A stretch of 64,000 bases of DNA, from positions 36,787 through 100,786 of the forward strand of contig JAIRPK010000065.1 of NCBI GenBank assembly GCA_031257015.1, written 5' to 3'. Origin of the DNA: Tannerellaceae bacterium (GTDB lineage: Bacteria > Bacteroidota > Bacteroidia > Bacteroidales > Tannerellaceae). The stretch's first letter is position 1, and each line of letters begins with the position of its first letter. The position numbers were made by a program, and so were the translations under genes. The notes below the pieces were generated by a model. It searched no databases and had not been told where the DNA came from. It saw only the letters and a list, made by a program, of their open reading frames with translations. Of this stretch, positions 6,819-16,948 are shown in pieces.

Positions 6819-9800
6819 ATGAACAAGAGTAATTTCAAACAAATGATGGGGAAGGGCCTTACCATAGCGGTCTTCTTCCTGATTACAACCGCCGTGGCGC
6901 TTGCGCAGACAAGTACTGTTGCCGGAACAGTTACCGATGAGGCGGGCGAGCCGCTTATAGGCGTGAACGTATCCGTCAAGGGGACGACCAACGGCGCGAT
7001 AACCGACATCAACGGCAAGTATCAGCTCCAGCAAGTCGGTATGCGGGGCGCCCTCGTTTTCTCCTACGTAGGCTTTATAACGCAGGAGGTCAACGTCGCC
7101 GGCCAGCGAACAATCAACGTTAAGCTGAAAGACGACACTAAGGCTATCGAAGAAGTAGTTGTCGTGGGTTACGGCACGCAGGCCAAGAAGGACATTACCG
7201 GCTCTGTTGCGGTCGTCTCCACGGAAGATTTGCAGGAAATCCCCGTAGCAACTTTTGCTGAGGCTCTTCAAGGTAGAGCTTCCGGCGTGTATGTTTCCTC
7301 TTCCGGCGCTCCGGGCGCTCCGACAACAATACGTATTCGCGGCGTAGGCTCAATCAACGGCTCTGACCCGCTGGTGGTAGTTGACGGGGTGTCGAATGTT
7401 CCGATTGATGCTGTCAATCCGAACGACATCGAATCGCTCCAGGTTCTTAAAGATGCGTCTGCAACTGCTATCTACGGCGCTCAGGGAGCTAACGGCGTCA
7501 TAATAATCACTACGAAACAAGGACAGAAGAACGGCAAGATACGTATACAGTACGACGGCTTTACCGGCATAGCAAAGATGGCGAATGACGGCTACGATGT
7601 TCTGAACGGCTGGGAGGCCATGGAGTTTGAAGCCATGGGCATGATTAACATGCGCGACATACGCAAGCTGACTCCCGCCGCTCATGCACAGTTCGGCTCT
7701 TTGAAGCCCGACGGAACGCTGACCATGCCATACGCCATAAAGCCTTCAGGCCTGTCGAAAGACCAGGTCATAGCGCAGTTCGGAAGCATCGACGCATGGA
7801 TCAACTCCTATCGACCGAATGCTTCAAACTCATGGGCGAGATCGGCTTACTATCAAATGCTTGAAGACGGATACTCGGAAGAGGAAGCCCGTCGCGGTAC
7901 AGACTGGTACGGGGAAGTTGTTCAAACGGGCAAAATTCAGGACCATCAGCTTTCCGTTCTTGGCGGAAACGACAAAGGAATGTATTCCATGGCTGTCGGC
8001 TACTCGTCACGCGAAGGAACTTTTTCCGGCTCGGCTTTCGAGCGATATTCAATGCGCATTAACGCAACGTACAACCCAACCAAGTACTTGACTGTCGGGC
8101 AAAACACAAATCTGGCGGGAATGCAGTTCTCCGGCGACCGCGGCATACAGGGCGAGAGCACAATCTATGCAAAGACATATACGATTCAATCCTGGGTGCC
8201 GGTATATAATGTAGGTGGAGACTTCGCCGGCTCGCAGGCGCCCCTGGGCGGCAGGGATGTTACTTCAGTCTCGTTGGCGTATGCGCAGAAATATGACTCA
8301 AACCGCATGTTCCGCGGGCAGACAGCTCTCTTCGCCGAGGTGAAACCTTACAAGGGGCTGACGCTTCGCACTCAATACAGTGTGCGCCTTAACGGAATGT
8401 GGAATGTAAACTTCAGCCCCATTACAATCATGACCAACAAGGAGGGCAGCTCCAACAACTCATTGGAAGAGCAAGCTCAATGGTTCCTTGACTGGCAATG
8501 GACGAATACGGCCACGTATGCCACGAAATTCAAGGATGACCACAGCATTACAGTGGTCGTCGGCTCCGAAGCCTTGAATGACAACGACGGCAGACGCATA
8601 ACTGCCACTCGTATTAACTATACGTTTGAAGATGATCCGAATACTCATATTATTAACAATGGCGCAACGAACAACTCCAGCAACACTGGTTACATGAACT
8701 CGCATACGACGATGTTCGGCCTCTTCGGTCGCGCCGACTACTCTTTCCAGGGCAAGTATCTGGCCTCAATTAGCGTGCGCCGCGATGCGTCCTCGAAGTT
8801 TGGAGCGCTGAATCGCTGGGGGACGTTCCCTTCCGCATCAGTCGGATGGCGCGTATCGGATGAAAGCTTCATGGCATCGACGCGGAAATGGCTCGACGAC
8901 TTGAAGTTCAGAGCCGGCTACGGCACAACCGGCAACTCGAACATCGGCGCATATAATTATGCCTTCCAGTATGCCACGGGCGACGCATATCTCTATTCCA
9001 TCACCGGCTCTGACAGTCAGGTTGCTGGCGGGTACCACGTTTCCAACCTCGGCGATGCGAACGCGAAATGGGAAACCGTCCGAAGCATGAACGTAGGCTT
9101 TGACGCAACGGCGATGAACAACCGCCTGACTGCCAGTATTGAATGGTATATCCGCAAAACGACCGACATGCTTGTGCCGGCTAACTGGTCGGCATTGGCC
9201 GGCAACGCCACGCGCCCGCAGATCAACATCGGCGATATGGAAAACAAAGGTTTTGACGCCAGCATCGGCTGGAGAGACCGCAAAGGCGCCTTCCGGTACA
9301 GCGTAAATGCCAACATCTCGACTTATCGCAATAAAGTGCTCAAGCTTGGCTCGTCCGACCTTTTCGTCAGCACACGTTTGAACAACGTCAGCATTACCAC
9401 CGTCGACCAGCCTGTCGGAATGTTCTACGGCTACAAGGTGCTGGGCATTTACAAGAGCGAATCCGACGTAACGGGATACAAGGATGCCAACGGCAGCACT
9501 GTTATCCCCTTCGCTGCTCCGTCGAGCAACTTCAATCCTACGGACTATGTCGGTCGTTACAAGCTGGAGGATGTTAACGGCGACGGAAAAATCACCGCTG
9601 CCGACCGCACAATCATCGGCAATCCTCATCCAGACTTCACCGGAGGTTTCAATATCAATCTCGGATATAAAAACTTCGACCTGGCCACTTATCTATACTA
9701 TTCCGTCGGGAATGACCTCTACAAGCATTATATGTTCTACACTCATTATGGAGCATTGCAAAGCAATTACAGCAAGGACAGGATGGAAAACTCGTGGCAT

Positions 9801-10163
9801 CCGACGAACAATCCCAACGGCGTCTATCCTCTTTGGGCAACCTCTGCACAGGAAGGCGCCGAGGCCGGCAACGAGTCGAACTCCATGTACGTTGACGATG
9901 GCTCATACCTCCGCATGCAGACATTTACGCTTGGATATTCCCTTCCCAAAAACATTCTTAAATATGTTGGCCTGGAGCGAATCCGCATTTATGGCCAGAT
10001 TTCAAATGTCTTCACGCTCACGAAGTATCCCGGTCTTGATCCTGAAGTTCGCACAGTCGATCCGAACGATTCCGGACGCTCGTTTGACCGTAACAAAGGC
10101 GTTGATTTCGGTTCCTACGGAATGCCCCGTCAATTCATTGTCGGTATAAACCTCTCCTTCTAA
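6819..10163 (+). CDS. SusC/RagA family TonB-linked outer-membrane protein
   Basis: An outer-membrane uptake channel that works with the lipoprotein encoded next to it to import a glycan or peptide, energised by TonB-ExbBD. It has 1114 residues. Residues 1-30 form a signal peptide (hydrophobic FFLITTAVALAQ). Residues 33-110 form a carboxypeptidase-regulatory-like beta-sandwich (VAGTVTDEAGEPLIGVNV). The plug follows from about 117 with VVVVGYGTQAKKDITGSV and ends near GANGVIIITTKQG. The rest is the beta-barrel, ending in the outer-membrane C-terminal signature FIVGINLSF. The susD-like gene starts 12 bp downstream. The substrate cannot be inferred: no glycosidase or sulfatase gene is in the same operon. 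Confidence 0.95.
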   Translation: MNKSNFKQMMGKGLTIAVFFLITTAVALAQTSTVAGTVTDEAGEPLIGVNVSVKGTTNGAITDINGKYQLQQVGMRGALVFSYVGFITQEVNVAGQRTINVKLKDDTKAIEEVVVVGYGTQAKKDITGSVAVVSTEDLQEIPVATFAEALQGRASGVYVSSSGAPGAPTTIRIRGVGSINGSDPLVVVDGVSNVPIDAVNPNDIESLQVLKDASATAIYGAQGANGVIIITTKQGQKNGKIRIQYDGFTGIAKMANDGYDVLNGWEAMEFEAMGMINMRDIRKLTPAAHAQFGSLKPDGTLTMPYAIKPSGLSKDQVIAQFGSIDAWINSYRPNASNSWARSAYYQMLEDGYSEEEARRGTDWYGEVVQTGKIQDHQLSVLGGNDKGMYSMAVGYSSREGTFSGSAFERYSMRINATYNPTKYLTVGQNTNLAGMQFSGDRGIQGESTIYAKTYTIQSWVPVYNVGGDFAGSQAPLGGRDVTSVSLAYAQKYDSNRMFRGQTALFAEVKPYKGLTLRTQYSVRLNGMWNVNFSPITIMTNKEGSSNNSLEEQAQWFLDWQWTNTATYATKFKDDHSITVVVGSEALNDNDGRRITATRINYTFEDDPNTHIINNGATNNSSNTGYMNSHTTMFGLFGRADYSFQGKYLASISVRRDASSKFGALNRWGTFPSASVGWRVSDESFMASTRKWLDDLKFRAGYGTTGNSNIGAYNYAFQYATGDAYLYSITGSDSQVAGGYHVSNLGDANAKWETVRSMNVGFDATAMNNRLTASIEWYIRKTTDMLVPANWSALAGNATRPQINIGDMENKGFDASIGWRDRKGAFRYSVNANISTYRNKVLKLGSSDLFVSTRLNNVSITTVDQPVGMFYGYKVLGIYKSESDVTGYKDANGSTVIPFAAPSSNFNPTDYVGRYKLEDVNGDGKITAADRTIIGNPHPDFTGGFNINLGYKNFDLATYLYYSVGNDLYKHYMFYTHYGALQSNYSKDRMENSWHPTNNPNGVYPLWATSAQEGAEAGNESNSMYVDDGSYLRMQTFTLGYSLPKNILKYVGLERIRIYGQISNVFTLTKYPGLDPEVRTVDPNDSGRSFDRNKGVDFGSYGMPRQFIVGINLSF

Positions 10164-10175
10164 AAAGTATGAACA

Positions 10176-12068
10176 ATGGAACAAATGATTAAAAACAACC
10201 GCATGAAAAATATACTTATATACGCAGTAACAGTTGGCCTTGTCGGTCTGGCTTCCTGCTCCGACTTCCTGAATGTCCGCCCCGTTGGCGCAGTTGACGA
10301 ATCCACGCTGCTTAGCAGGGAAGGAATTGAAATGACTGTTGTTGGCATGTACGCAAAATTGCATAACACTGATTATTTTGAAGCGACGCTTACCAACTAT
10401 GCCTACGGCGACGTCATGGGCGGTAGCGCGAACAAAGGCTCGGCCTATTCCGACCAGCCGGCGTTCACTAACCTGGAGATATATGCCTTCACGCTCGACA
10501 ACTCCTATCTCTTCACGAAGTGGAAAAGCGTTTACAATGGCGTATTCAGCGCCAATACTTTAATTAATATGGCTGACCAGATCAAGGGCGACCTCTCCGC
10601 ACAAGCCGGACAGAGCCGGGATTATTACACCGAGGTAGTTGCTCAAGCCAGATTCTTTCGTGCTTTCTGGCACTTTGAAGGTATCAAGCTGTTCGGCGCT
10701 GCCATCCCATATGTGAGCAATGCAGACCTGCTGGCAAGCGTCAATCCCAAAATTTCCAACGTTGATGAGTCGGGGAAATACATCTATATATGGGACAAGG
10801 TAGAAGAGGACTTCCAGTATGCTTTCGACAATCTTCCCGATGTATGGGAGAACGATCGTGGGAAGGCCAACAAATGGGCGGCGGCCGCTTTCCTTGCCAA
10901 AGTAAAGATGTATCATTCGTCGCCTTACAACGGAACGAACGCCACAGCCAATAAATGGCAAGAAGTGAAGTCGCTCCTCGAAAACGTCATGGCCAACGGC
11001 AAAGACAATAACGGCACAAAGTACCGTCTATCCGAAACATACGAAGAACTCTACGTTGCCGGCAAAAGTGACTGGACGGGCGAATCAATTTTCGACATCC
11101 AGCTTGCCATCTCCGGTACGCAGACGAACACAAATGCTGTCAACGGCGGCCCGCACATCGCCATGAGTGGCGCACTTGGCAATAACGGCTGGGGATTCTA
11201 CCAACCTTCATATGACTTGGCTAATTCACACATTGTTGATGACGCCGGCCTGCCTCTGCTCGACAAATCATATCAGACAAAAGCGCCGCTCACTACTTTG
11301 GCGGAAAAAATCGTAACGACAGATCACGTTGCCTATACAGACCCGCGCCTTGACATCAGCGTCGGACGTTTCGATATTCCCTACTGGGACTGGGGCATCC
11401 CCGGATGGAACGCCAGTGCAACTGACCTCAGCATCGACGGTTGGATACGCGAGCCTAGCAATGGCGGCCCTTATCTCAACAAGAAAAATATCGGCAAGCA
11501 AGCTGACCGCGGCAGCCTGAGTGTCTCGACATCTGCCGGCTCGACAGCCAAGAACTATCATATCATCCGATATGCCGACCTCCTCCTCTGGTATGCTGAA
11601 GCTCTCATTGAAACAGGCAATCCCGCCGGTGCACGAGAGTACGTCAACCAGGTGCGAGCACGTGCCGCGAACAGCTATGTCAAAGCAATAGACCCCGCAA
11701 CACTGTTTGAAACAACTTCCGAATACCGGATGGACGACAAGGTTAACAACAAAACCGGAGAAAATGCCGCATCCAACTATCGTATCGGCCTCTATCCCGA
11801 ATCACAGTTCGCAAGTAAGGAGAAAGCCTTGCAAGCCTTGCGATTTGAACGAAAAATAGAGATGACGCTCGAAGGTCACCGCTGGTACGACCTCGCCAGA
11901 TGGGGAATAGTTGCCGACGAACTTAACAACTTTGTCAGCTACGAAAAAAAGTATCTTGGCAAATACAACAGTTCGAGCTATCAAGCTAAGTGGGTTACAA
12001 TGCCGATCCCAAATCAGGAAATTCTTACCATGCAAGGTGTCCTGGTTCAAAACGAGAACTGGAAATAA
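10176..12068 (+). CDS. SusD/RagB family nutrient-binding lipoprotein
   Basis: The surface lipoprotein lid of the SusC channel encoded 12 bp upstream. It has 630 residues, on the long side for SusD. The signal sequence ends in the lipobox LASC (Cys about residue 28), followed by SDFLNVRPVGAVDESTLLSREG, the usual N-terminal SusD region. TPR-like helices follow (YYTEVVAQARFFRAFWHFEGIKLFG). The C-terminus has RADLLLWYAEALIETG-type helix content (RYADLLLWYAEALIET) and the ALRFERKIEMTLEGHRWYDLARWG segment typical of the family. An alternative ATG at 10203 (MKNILIYAV) would give a shorter signal peptide. A terminator follows at 12119. Confidence 0.94.
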   Translation: MEQMIKNNRMKNILIYAVTVGLVGLASCSDFLNVRPVGAVDESTLLSREGIEMTVVGMYAKLHNTDYFEATLTNYAYGDVMGGSANKGSAYSDQPAFTNLEIYAFTLDNSYLFTKWKSVYNGVFSANTLINMADQIKGDLSAQAGQSRDYYTEVVAQARFFRAFWHFEGIKLFGAAIPYVSNADLLASVNPKISNVDESGKYIYIWDKVEEDFQYAFDNLPDVWENDRGKANKWAAAAFLAKVKMYHSSPYNGTNATANKWQEVKSLLENVMANGKDNNGTKYRLSETYEELYVAGKSDWTGESIFDIQLAISGTQTNTNAVNGGPHIAMSGALGNNGWGFYQPSYDLANSHIVDDAGLPLLDKSYQTKAPLTTLAEKIVTTDHVAYTDPRLDISVGRFDIPYWDWGIPGWNASATDLSIDGWIREPSNGGPYLNKKNIGKQADRGSLSVSTSAGSTAKNYHIIRYADLLLWYAEALIETGNPAGAREYVNQVRARAANSYVKAIDPATLFETTSEYRMDDKVNNKTGENAASNYRIGLYPESQFASKEKALQALRFERKIEMTLEGHRWYDLARWGIVADELNNFVSYEKKYLGKYNSSSYQAKWVTMPIPNQEILTMQGVLVQNENWK

Positions 12069-12118
12069 TCAACAAGGATCAATGGATATGGCTTTCCCCA
12101 AGGCCAGCCAACCGTCCG

Positions 12119-12160
12119 AAAAGGAGCGCGTAACTGCAAATGCGTGCTCCTTTGTTTTTA
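12119..12160 (+). terminator. Terminator after the first susC-susD operon
   Basis: The arms AAAGGAGC and GCTCCTTT, with extra pairing inside, enclose a short loop and are followed by GTTTTTAT. The hairpin lies 50 bp after the susD stop. Confidence 0.75.
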
Positions 12161-12276
12161 TATCTCTGTGCCGTTCCGTACGCAGTTGTAAGAACTGTTT
12201 CAAATGGACGCAGGAGGCTTCTGTGATGATTTTGCATTAATACAAATGTTCGCGGAATACGTCCTGCATAAAGGAT

Positions 12277-13023
12277 TTAATTATCAATCCTGAACTTATA
12301 ATATTTCTCCCTCTCTAACACTTCCCTGACATAACGGTAAACTCTGCGCCCATTAAGATGCCCGAAAATGCAAAGTGAATCTGTATAATAAACAGAATCG
12401 CTTTTGAGGAGTATGTAGTAAGAAACGCTGCCATCCCAAACGTCGGGTGAATCACCATACTTCTCTGCCAGGCGACAAGCATCCTGAATATGTCCGAGAC
12501 CGGCATTATATGCTGCAAGAGTAAATTTGACAAGCTGGAGACTATCACTCACATGGGAAAAACCTTTGCGAAAACGACGCAGTACTTCAACTCCTGTTCT
12601 AACATTAATTCCCGGATGGAAGATTTCCTCCATCGGGATGTCGAGAGCGACAGCCGTGCGCGGCATAATCCCCATTAATCCACATGCACCGGAACGTGAA
12701 CGAATAGTGTCTATAAAGTGCGACTCCTGATAGGCAAGCGAAGCTAACAATGTCCAGTCCCAGCCAAGATCGCGTGCATGTTCCATAAATATGGAATCGA
12801 ACGGGGATATACATCCTGATCGGAGATTTTCAAGCGAGCGAACAGACAATTTCCTGTGAATATTGTTCCATCGTCGTTTGGTTTGATAATTGCGACAATT
12901 GCGAACTGCGACTTCGCGTTCCATTTCATTGCAAAACTGTTCGTCTATTCCTGGAGTATTGCAAGCGTCAAGAGACAATAAAACAATTAACGGCAGCAGT
13001 ATGTACAGCGTTTTATGCTTCAT
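12277..13023 (-). CDS. Lipoprotein lytic transglycosylase (SLT domain)
   Basis: Cleaves peptidoglycan glycan strands at the outer-membrane side of the periplasm. It has 248 residues with a lipoprotein signal (LLSLDAC). The SLT/GEWL-like domain spans about residues 85-215: LLASLAYQESHF carries the catalytic glutamate, followed by SGACGLMGIMPRTA and, later, FTLAAYNAGLGHIQDA, the three classic family motifs. It resembles the catalytic half of MltF but lacks MltF's N-terminal solute-binding domain; this short form is common in Bacteroidota. Its first 11 bases overlap the end of the methyltransferase gene upstream, so the two are probably co-transcribed. Confidence 0.9.
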   Translation of the reverse strand: MKHKTLYILLPLIVLLSLDACNTPGIDEQFCNEMEREVAVRNCRNYQTKRRWNNIHRKLSVRSLENLRSGCISPFDSIFMEHARDLGWDWTLLASLAYQESHFIDTIRSRSGACGLMGIMPRTAVALDIPMEEIFHPGINVRTGVEVLRRFRKGFSHVSDSLQLVKFTLAAYNAGLGHIQDACRLAEKYGDSPDVWDGSVSYYILLKSDSVYYTDSLCIFGHLNGRRVYRYVREVLEREKYYKFRIDN

Positions 13024-14440
13024 TAAAAGTTCGGCGAATCAAAAGAGCAACATTCTCTACATGGTGAGTATGAGGAAACATATCTACCGGCTGTATTTTA
13101 CATACTTCATAATCGACGGCGAGAAGAGCCAGGTCACGCGCTTGGGTTGCGGGATTGCAACTGACGTAAACGATGCGTGCCGGGGCTGAGAAAAGGATAG
13201 CCTTGATAACATCAGTGTGCATTCCGGCGCGAGGAGGATCGGTAACAATAACATCTGGATAACCCTGCTCGGCGATAAAACCTTCAGTGAGGATGTCTTT
13301 CATGTCGCCGGAAAAGAAGGTGGCATTGCCAATATTGTTGAGAGCGGCATTTGCGCGAGCATCTTCAACAGCTTGCTCCACATACTCGATTCCAATCACT
13401 CTGGAAGCCTTGTCGGCAAGGAAACAGGCGATTGTCCCGGCTCCGGTGTACAGATCATAGATCGTTTCATGTCCTTCAAGAGAGGCAAAATCTCTCACGA
13501 CTTTATACAATTGATAGGCCTGAAGACTGTTTGTCTGATAAAAAGATTTCGGACAGATGCGAAAGAAAAGATTGTCCATTCTCTCGGTAATGTATTCATT
13601 TCCCTTAAAAAGATGAGCCTCTAAATCGGCAATATTGTCATTGCATTTTGTATTAATGACAAAAAAGATAGAGGTGATTTCCTCAAATTTGCCTGAAATA
13701 AAATCAAGAAGCGCATCACGCTTTACTCTGTCGTCGGCAGCAAAAACAAGGATTATCATCAGCTCGCCGGTAGTGGCTGAATTGCGAATAATAAGATTTC
13801 GCATAAAACCTTGTTGAGAACGCAAATCAAAGAAATCGTAACCGTCGTGAGACAGGCAATAGTTCTTTATTGCAATGCGAATACGGTTGGAAATATCGTC
13901 CTGAAGATAACAATTATGAATGTCCAACACTTTGTCAAAACGTCCGGGAATATGAAAGCCGAGGCCGTTTCGATCAGCTATTTCCACATCCGCCAATTCA
14001 TCTTCGGTCAGCCATCTGGAGGAAGTGAAAGTATATTCGAGTTTGTTGCGATAACGTTGTGTTAAAGATGAAGCGATAATGGGGCGTATTTCTCCAATTT
14101 CAACCTTGCCAATACGCCGAAGACTATCTTCCACTTGCGATGCCTTGGATTTCAGTTGTTCATCATAGCGAAGGTGTTGCCACCGGCATCCGCCACAGAT
14201 GCTGAAATGATTGCAAAAAGGAGTTTCGCGTACTGGTGAAGGCGTATTTACTGCGACTATTTTTCCTTCGGCATAATTGCTTTTTTTCTTTAATAATTTG
14301 ATGTCTGCAACGTCGCCTGGAGCACCGAAAGAGACAAAAATAACCATTTCACCATCTCGTGCGATAGCTTTTCCTTCGGCGCCTACACCGGTTATGAGAA
14401 CGTCTTTTAGCGTTGGTAATATTTTCTGTTTGCGAGTCAT
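13013..14440 (-). CDS. rlmD: 23S rRNA (uracil-5-)-methyltransferase, RumA/RlmD type
   Basis: An S-adenosylmethionine-dependent enzyme that methylates uracil C5 in 23S rRNA (or possibly tRNA). The start MTRKQKILPTLKDV (14440) is preferred because a -7-like site lies just upstream at 14459-14466, and the longer frame back to 14554 would begin before it. This gives 475 residues. Order of parts: TRAM RNA-binding domain (residues about 8-62), iron-sulfur cysteines in CNHFSICGGCRW, an RNA-binding central domain, then the methyltransferase domain with DLYTGAGTIACFLAD, the TDPPRAGM loop and the nucleophile in VYVSCNPATQARD. Which uracil it modifies cannot be told from sequence. Confidence 0.9.
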   Translation of the reverse strand: MTRKQKILPTLKDVLITGVGAEGKAIARDGEMVIFVSFGAPGDVADIKLLKKKSNYAEGKIVAVNTPSPVRETPFCNHFSICGGCRWQHLRYDEQLKSKASQVEDSLRRIGKVEIGEIRPIIASSLTQRYRNKLEYTFTSSRWLTEDELADVEIADRNGLGFHIPGRFDKVLDIHNCYLQDDISNRIRIAIKNYCLSHDGYDFFDLRSQQGFMRNLIIRNSATTGELMIILVFAADDRVKRDALLDFISGKFEEITSIFFVINTKCNDNIADLEAHLFKGNEYITERMDNLFFRICPKSFYQTNSLQAYQLYKVVRDFASLEGHETIYDLYTGAGTIACFLADKASRVIGIEYVEQAVEDARANAALNNIGNATFFSGDMKDILTEGFIAEQGYPDVIVTDPPRAGMHTDVIKAILFSAPARIVYVSCNPATQARDLALLAVDYEVCKIQPVDMFPHTHHVENVALLIRRTFNEA

Positions 14441-14458
14441 TATTATGATAGTTTTGGA

Positions 14459-14466
14459 CAAAGATA
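14459..14466 (-). promoter_or_regulatory. Probable -7 element for rlmD and the lytic transglycosylase
   Basis: On the minus strand this is TATCTTTG, an exact match to TAnnTTTG, 18 bp before the rlmD ATG. No TTTG is seen at the right distance upstream. It implies a very short leader of about 12 nt. Confidence 0.5.
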
Positions 14467-14866
14467 AAAAGAATTTTACCATGCACGAAAAATGTTTGCA
14501 GCCAAGTGAATGATTGGCAGTATTTATAAGAAATAAAAATTCTGGTTTTTCCATAATTTAATAAAGTTTTTTTTCGTCTCTCTTATCTTTTAATATTTAT
14601 AATATATGTCCGAATAAGGTCTCCAAATATTCTTATTTTAGGGATAAAAAAGCCAATATATTTGTTGAACGGTAGAAAAAATGGCGGAACTTTAAAGATA
14701 CAATTGAGGGGGAATAAAACAACCGGATGATATTGACGGATAGTTAAGCCGGGCTTGTATTGTTAATCCGGGTTCAGGAATTAAACAGATATTTTCTGAA
14801 TGAGGCGAAATGTTCCTCTCGTGAGACGTCTGGAACATTCCTGATGACTTTCCGGACATCAAACTT

Positions 14867-15092
14867 GATTCTCCGAGAATCAACGGGGACTCTCAGAGAA
14901 TCAAACGAGACTCTCAGAGTGTCAAGCGTGACTCTCCGAGAGTCAACCATATACTCTCGGAGAATCAAACGTGATACTCGGAGAATCAACCGTGACTCTC
15001 CGAGAATCAAACGTGATACTCGGAGAATCAACGGAGACTCTCAAAGAATCACGCGAGACTCTCGGAGTGTCAAATGTGATGTTCGGAGAAGC
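14867..15092. repeat. 21-bp palindromic repeat array, family A, 11 units
   Basis: Eleven units repeat every 21 bp, with one net extra base over the array. The first core, GATTCTCCGAGAATC (14867-14881), is a perfect 7-1-7 palindrome. Later cores vary (GACTCTCAGAGAATC, GATACTCGGAGAATC and others), separated by 6 bp spacers such as AACGTG or AAACGA. The extra base breaks any continuous reading frame, which argues against coding. It lies between rlmD (5' end) and the glycosidase-like gene (3' end), both on the minus strand. The rest of 14,467-15,195 shows no gene. Confidence 0.93.
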
Positions 15093-15195
15093 AACTTAGG
15101 CTCTTTCTGCACCGAAAACTATAAAATCTGAAGTGGGAGACGCTTGCTATCACAAATTGAGGTTGCTGGAATACCAATCCTCGATGTTTTTATTA

Positions 15196-16407
15196 TCATT
15201 TTTCCCACATATAGAGCATAATGTCTCCCGGATCGACCGTCATCGTATTGGAATAGGCATTTGCCGGAACGATAGTTCCATCTTTCAGGATGCGCTTTGC
15301 AGAATCGTCAAGAACTGTTGTCAGGCGCATGGCGTCATTAATGCTTGTATTGACGATTACGAGGAATTGGCGGGCGCCTTTTTCAAGAATGGAGACGACT
15401 GCACGGCGATCTCCGGTTTCGATTACCTTAATCCAGTCCGGCAGTTTGTCGATGCGGCGGGTTTGGGAAAGAAGGGTTTGGCCGACATGCCATACGGAGA
15501 CGACTTTTGAATTAAGGAAAACGCCGGCGATATTCCGTATCTCTCTATTCACCTGCTTTATGCGGTCATAAACGTCAGTGCGCCGTCCATCATAGTCAAT
15601 CGGCGAATGGCTGAAGTCCTGATTCGGCCACCAATAGGTAAAATACTGAAGTCCCTGTGCTCCGTAGGCAAGGTTACTGAACATTTGCAATCGCAATTCG
15701 GCAATTGTAGGAACGGGATAATCATAATGCGAGGTCGCAAGCGCAAAAGCCCAGAAGGGACGGTCGCTGCACAAGCGTATTTCCTCCAGGTTTGCGTACC
15801 AGTATTTATCTACTTTTCTATTTGCACCGTTATCGACGAGCTTTATTGGATAGTGGTCGAAGGAGACAAAAGGCACGGGCACTTGCTTAACAAATTCGTT
15901 TACATATTCCTTGTATGTCTCAATGCCGTAGTGCTTGGCCATTCCTTCATTATTTCCCCATTCCGACGTATTGGGGAAAAGGTTGATATAGCAATAATGC
16001 TTCATGTCCACGGACTGTATTTTCCGGACTAATTCACTCAAAGTTGGGAAGTCTTTGACGTTCGGTTCGTCTTTGAGATAATAACCGGCAAGTCCCTGAT
16101 GTTTCATCAGTCGTTTAACTGTATTCTCCGTATCGTTAAACAATTCCGGACAGTTCACCATAGCTTTGACGCCGGCTTTATGCGCTGCGTCGAGAGCTTT
16201 TTCGGCAGCGTTGATGCTTGAATAATGTGCAAGATTGATATTAATACCGGCTTCTTTCAATTCGATAAACCGTGCGACGCTTGTTGCATTTTCCTGAATA
16301 CCCCACCATGCAACGATGGGTATTTCTTCTTCCTGTTTCAATCTTTCTTGAGCTGCGATATTGAAAGTAAGTGCAGCAAAAATGGCTGTAAATAATAAAT
16401 GCTTCAT
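15196..16407 (-). CDS. Secreted glycoside-hydrolase-like TIM-barrel protein
   Basis: A 403-residue protein with a clear signal peptide (MKHLLFTAIFAALTFNIAAQ) and no lipobox. Residues about 25-320 look like a glycosidase (beta/alpha)8 barrel: IPIVAWWGIQENATS at strand 1, INLAHYSS at strand 2, GYYLKDEPNVKDF where the Glu could be the acid/base, FVSFDHYPI, and YFTYWWPNQDF late in the barrel. The C-terminal 80 residues (RQFLVIVNTSINDA, DPGDIMLYMW) look like a small beta-sandwich. It resembles GH42-like or glycosidase-like secreted proteins of Bacteroidota, but I cannot assign a CAZy family or substrate. It stands alone, with no adjacent SusC/SusD pair. Confidence 0.7.
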   Translation of the reverse strand: MKHLLFTAIFAALTFNIAAQERLKQEEEIPIVAWWGIQENATSVARFIELKEAGININLAHYSSINAAEKALDAAHKAGVKAMVNCPELFNDTENTVKRLMKHQGLAGYYLKDEPNVKDFPTLSELVRKIQSVDMKHYCYINLFPNTSEWGNNEGMAKHYGIETYKEYVNEFVKQVPVPFVSFDHYPIKLVDNGANRKVDKYWYANLEEIRLCSDRPFWAFALATSHYDYPVPTIAELRLQMFSNLAYGAQGLQYFTYWWPNQDFSHSPIDYDGRRTDVYDRIKQVNREIRNIAGVFLNSKVVSVWHVGQTLLSQTRRIDKLPDWIKVIETGDRRAVVSILEKGARQFLVIVNTSINDAMRLTTVLDDSAKRILKDGTIVPANAYSNTMTVDPGDIMLYMWEK

Positions 16408-16891
16408 GATGTTAATTATTTAGTTATACGATATAATATATTCCGAAGTAACTGTTACCTGGTTTATGTATTTAATGTTACTGTTGGAGGTTGTTTTCCA
16501 TATAGATATATGAATGTTTTGTTACGATAATTTTTTTTCTGTATACAAACGGTGGCAGGCGAGTAATTTGATTAGGAATACAAATGTCTGTGAAAAATAG
16601 AGTGAAAGAAATGCAACTATTACCTGCTCCAACCACCATGCGTACCGTTCGGCACACGGCAGTTCTCGAATATACAGGAGCGTGCGATTTATAATAATCG
16701 CTGAAGAAGATATAGCCGGCTTTTCTCAAACGGTCGTTTGTAATGGTTGTGGCAAGTAAGACCTCGCGTTGTAAAATCCATAACTTTCGCCCCATCTAAC
16801 TGCAACATTTACACCTCAATCGCGTCCTTCAGATTTGCTATCGTGGACAACTCCCTTGCCTTTGTCTGTATGATTTATTCACACCGCACTA
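16408..16891. other. Intergenic region, nothing recognised
   Basis: This stretch contains a 105-codon open frame on the minus strand (16478-16795), beginning MGRKLWILQREVLLATTITN. Its composition is unconvincing, it has no neighbour coupling and no TAnnTTTG site, and I recognise no family. I see no repeat array here, unlike most other long gaps of the window. Confidence 0.4.
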
Positions 16892-16930
16892 AAAAGAATA
16901 GCGCAAGAGACCACCCCAGCGCTATTCTTC
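16892..16930 (-). terminator. Terminator after the SDR dehydrogenase gene
   Basis: The arms AAGAATAGCGC and GCGCTATTCTT enclose a 14-base loop just beyond the stop at 16949. On the minus strand they are followed by TTTTTAG, a short T run. Confidence 0.75.
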
Positions 16931-16948
16931 TCAACTGCAAAAAAGAAC

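Noticed and set aside
14867..15092. CRISPR-like array
   Set aside because: Units are 21 bp with 6-bp spacers that recur, cores vary, and there are no unique 30-bp spacers or cas genes.
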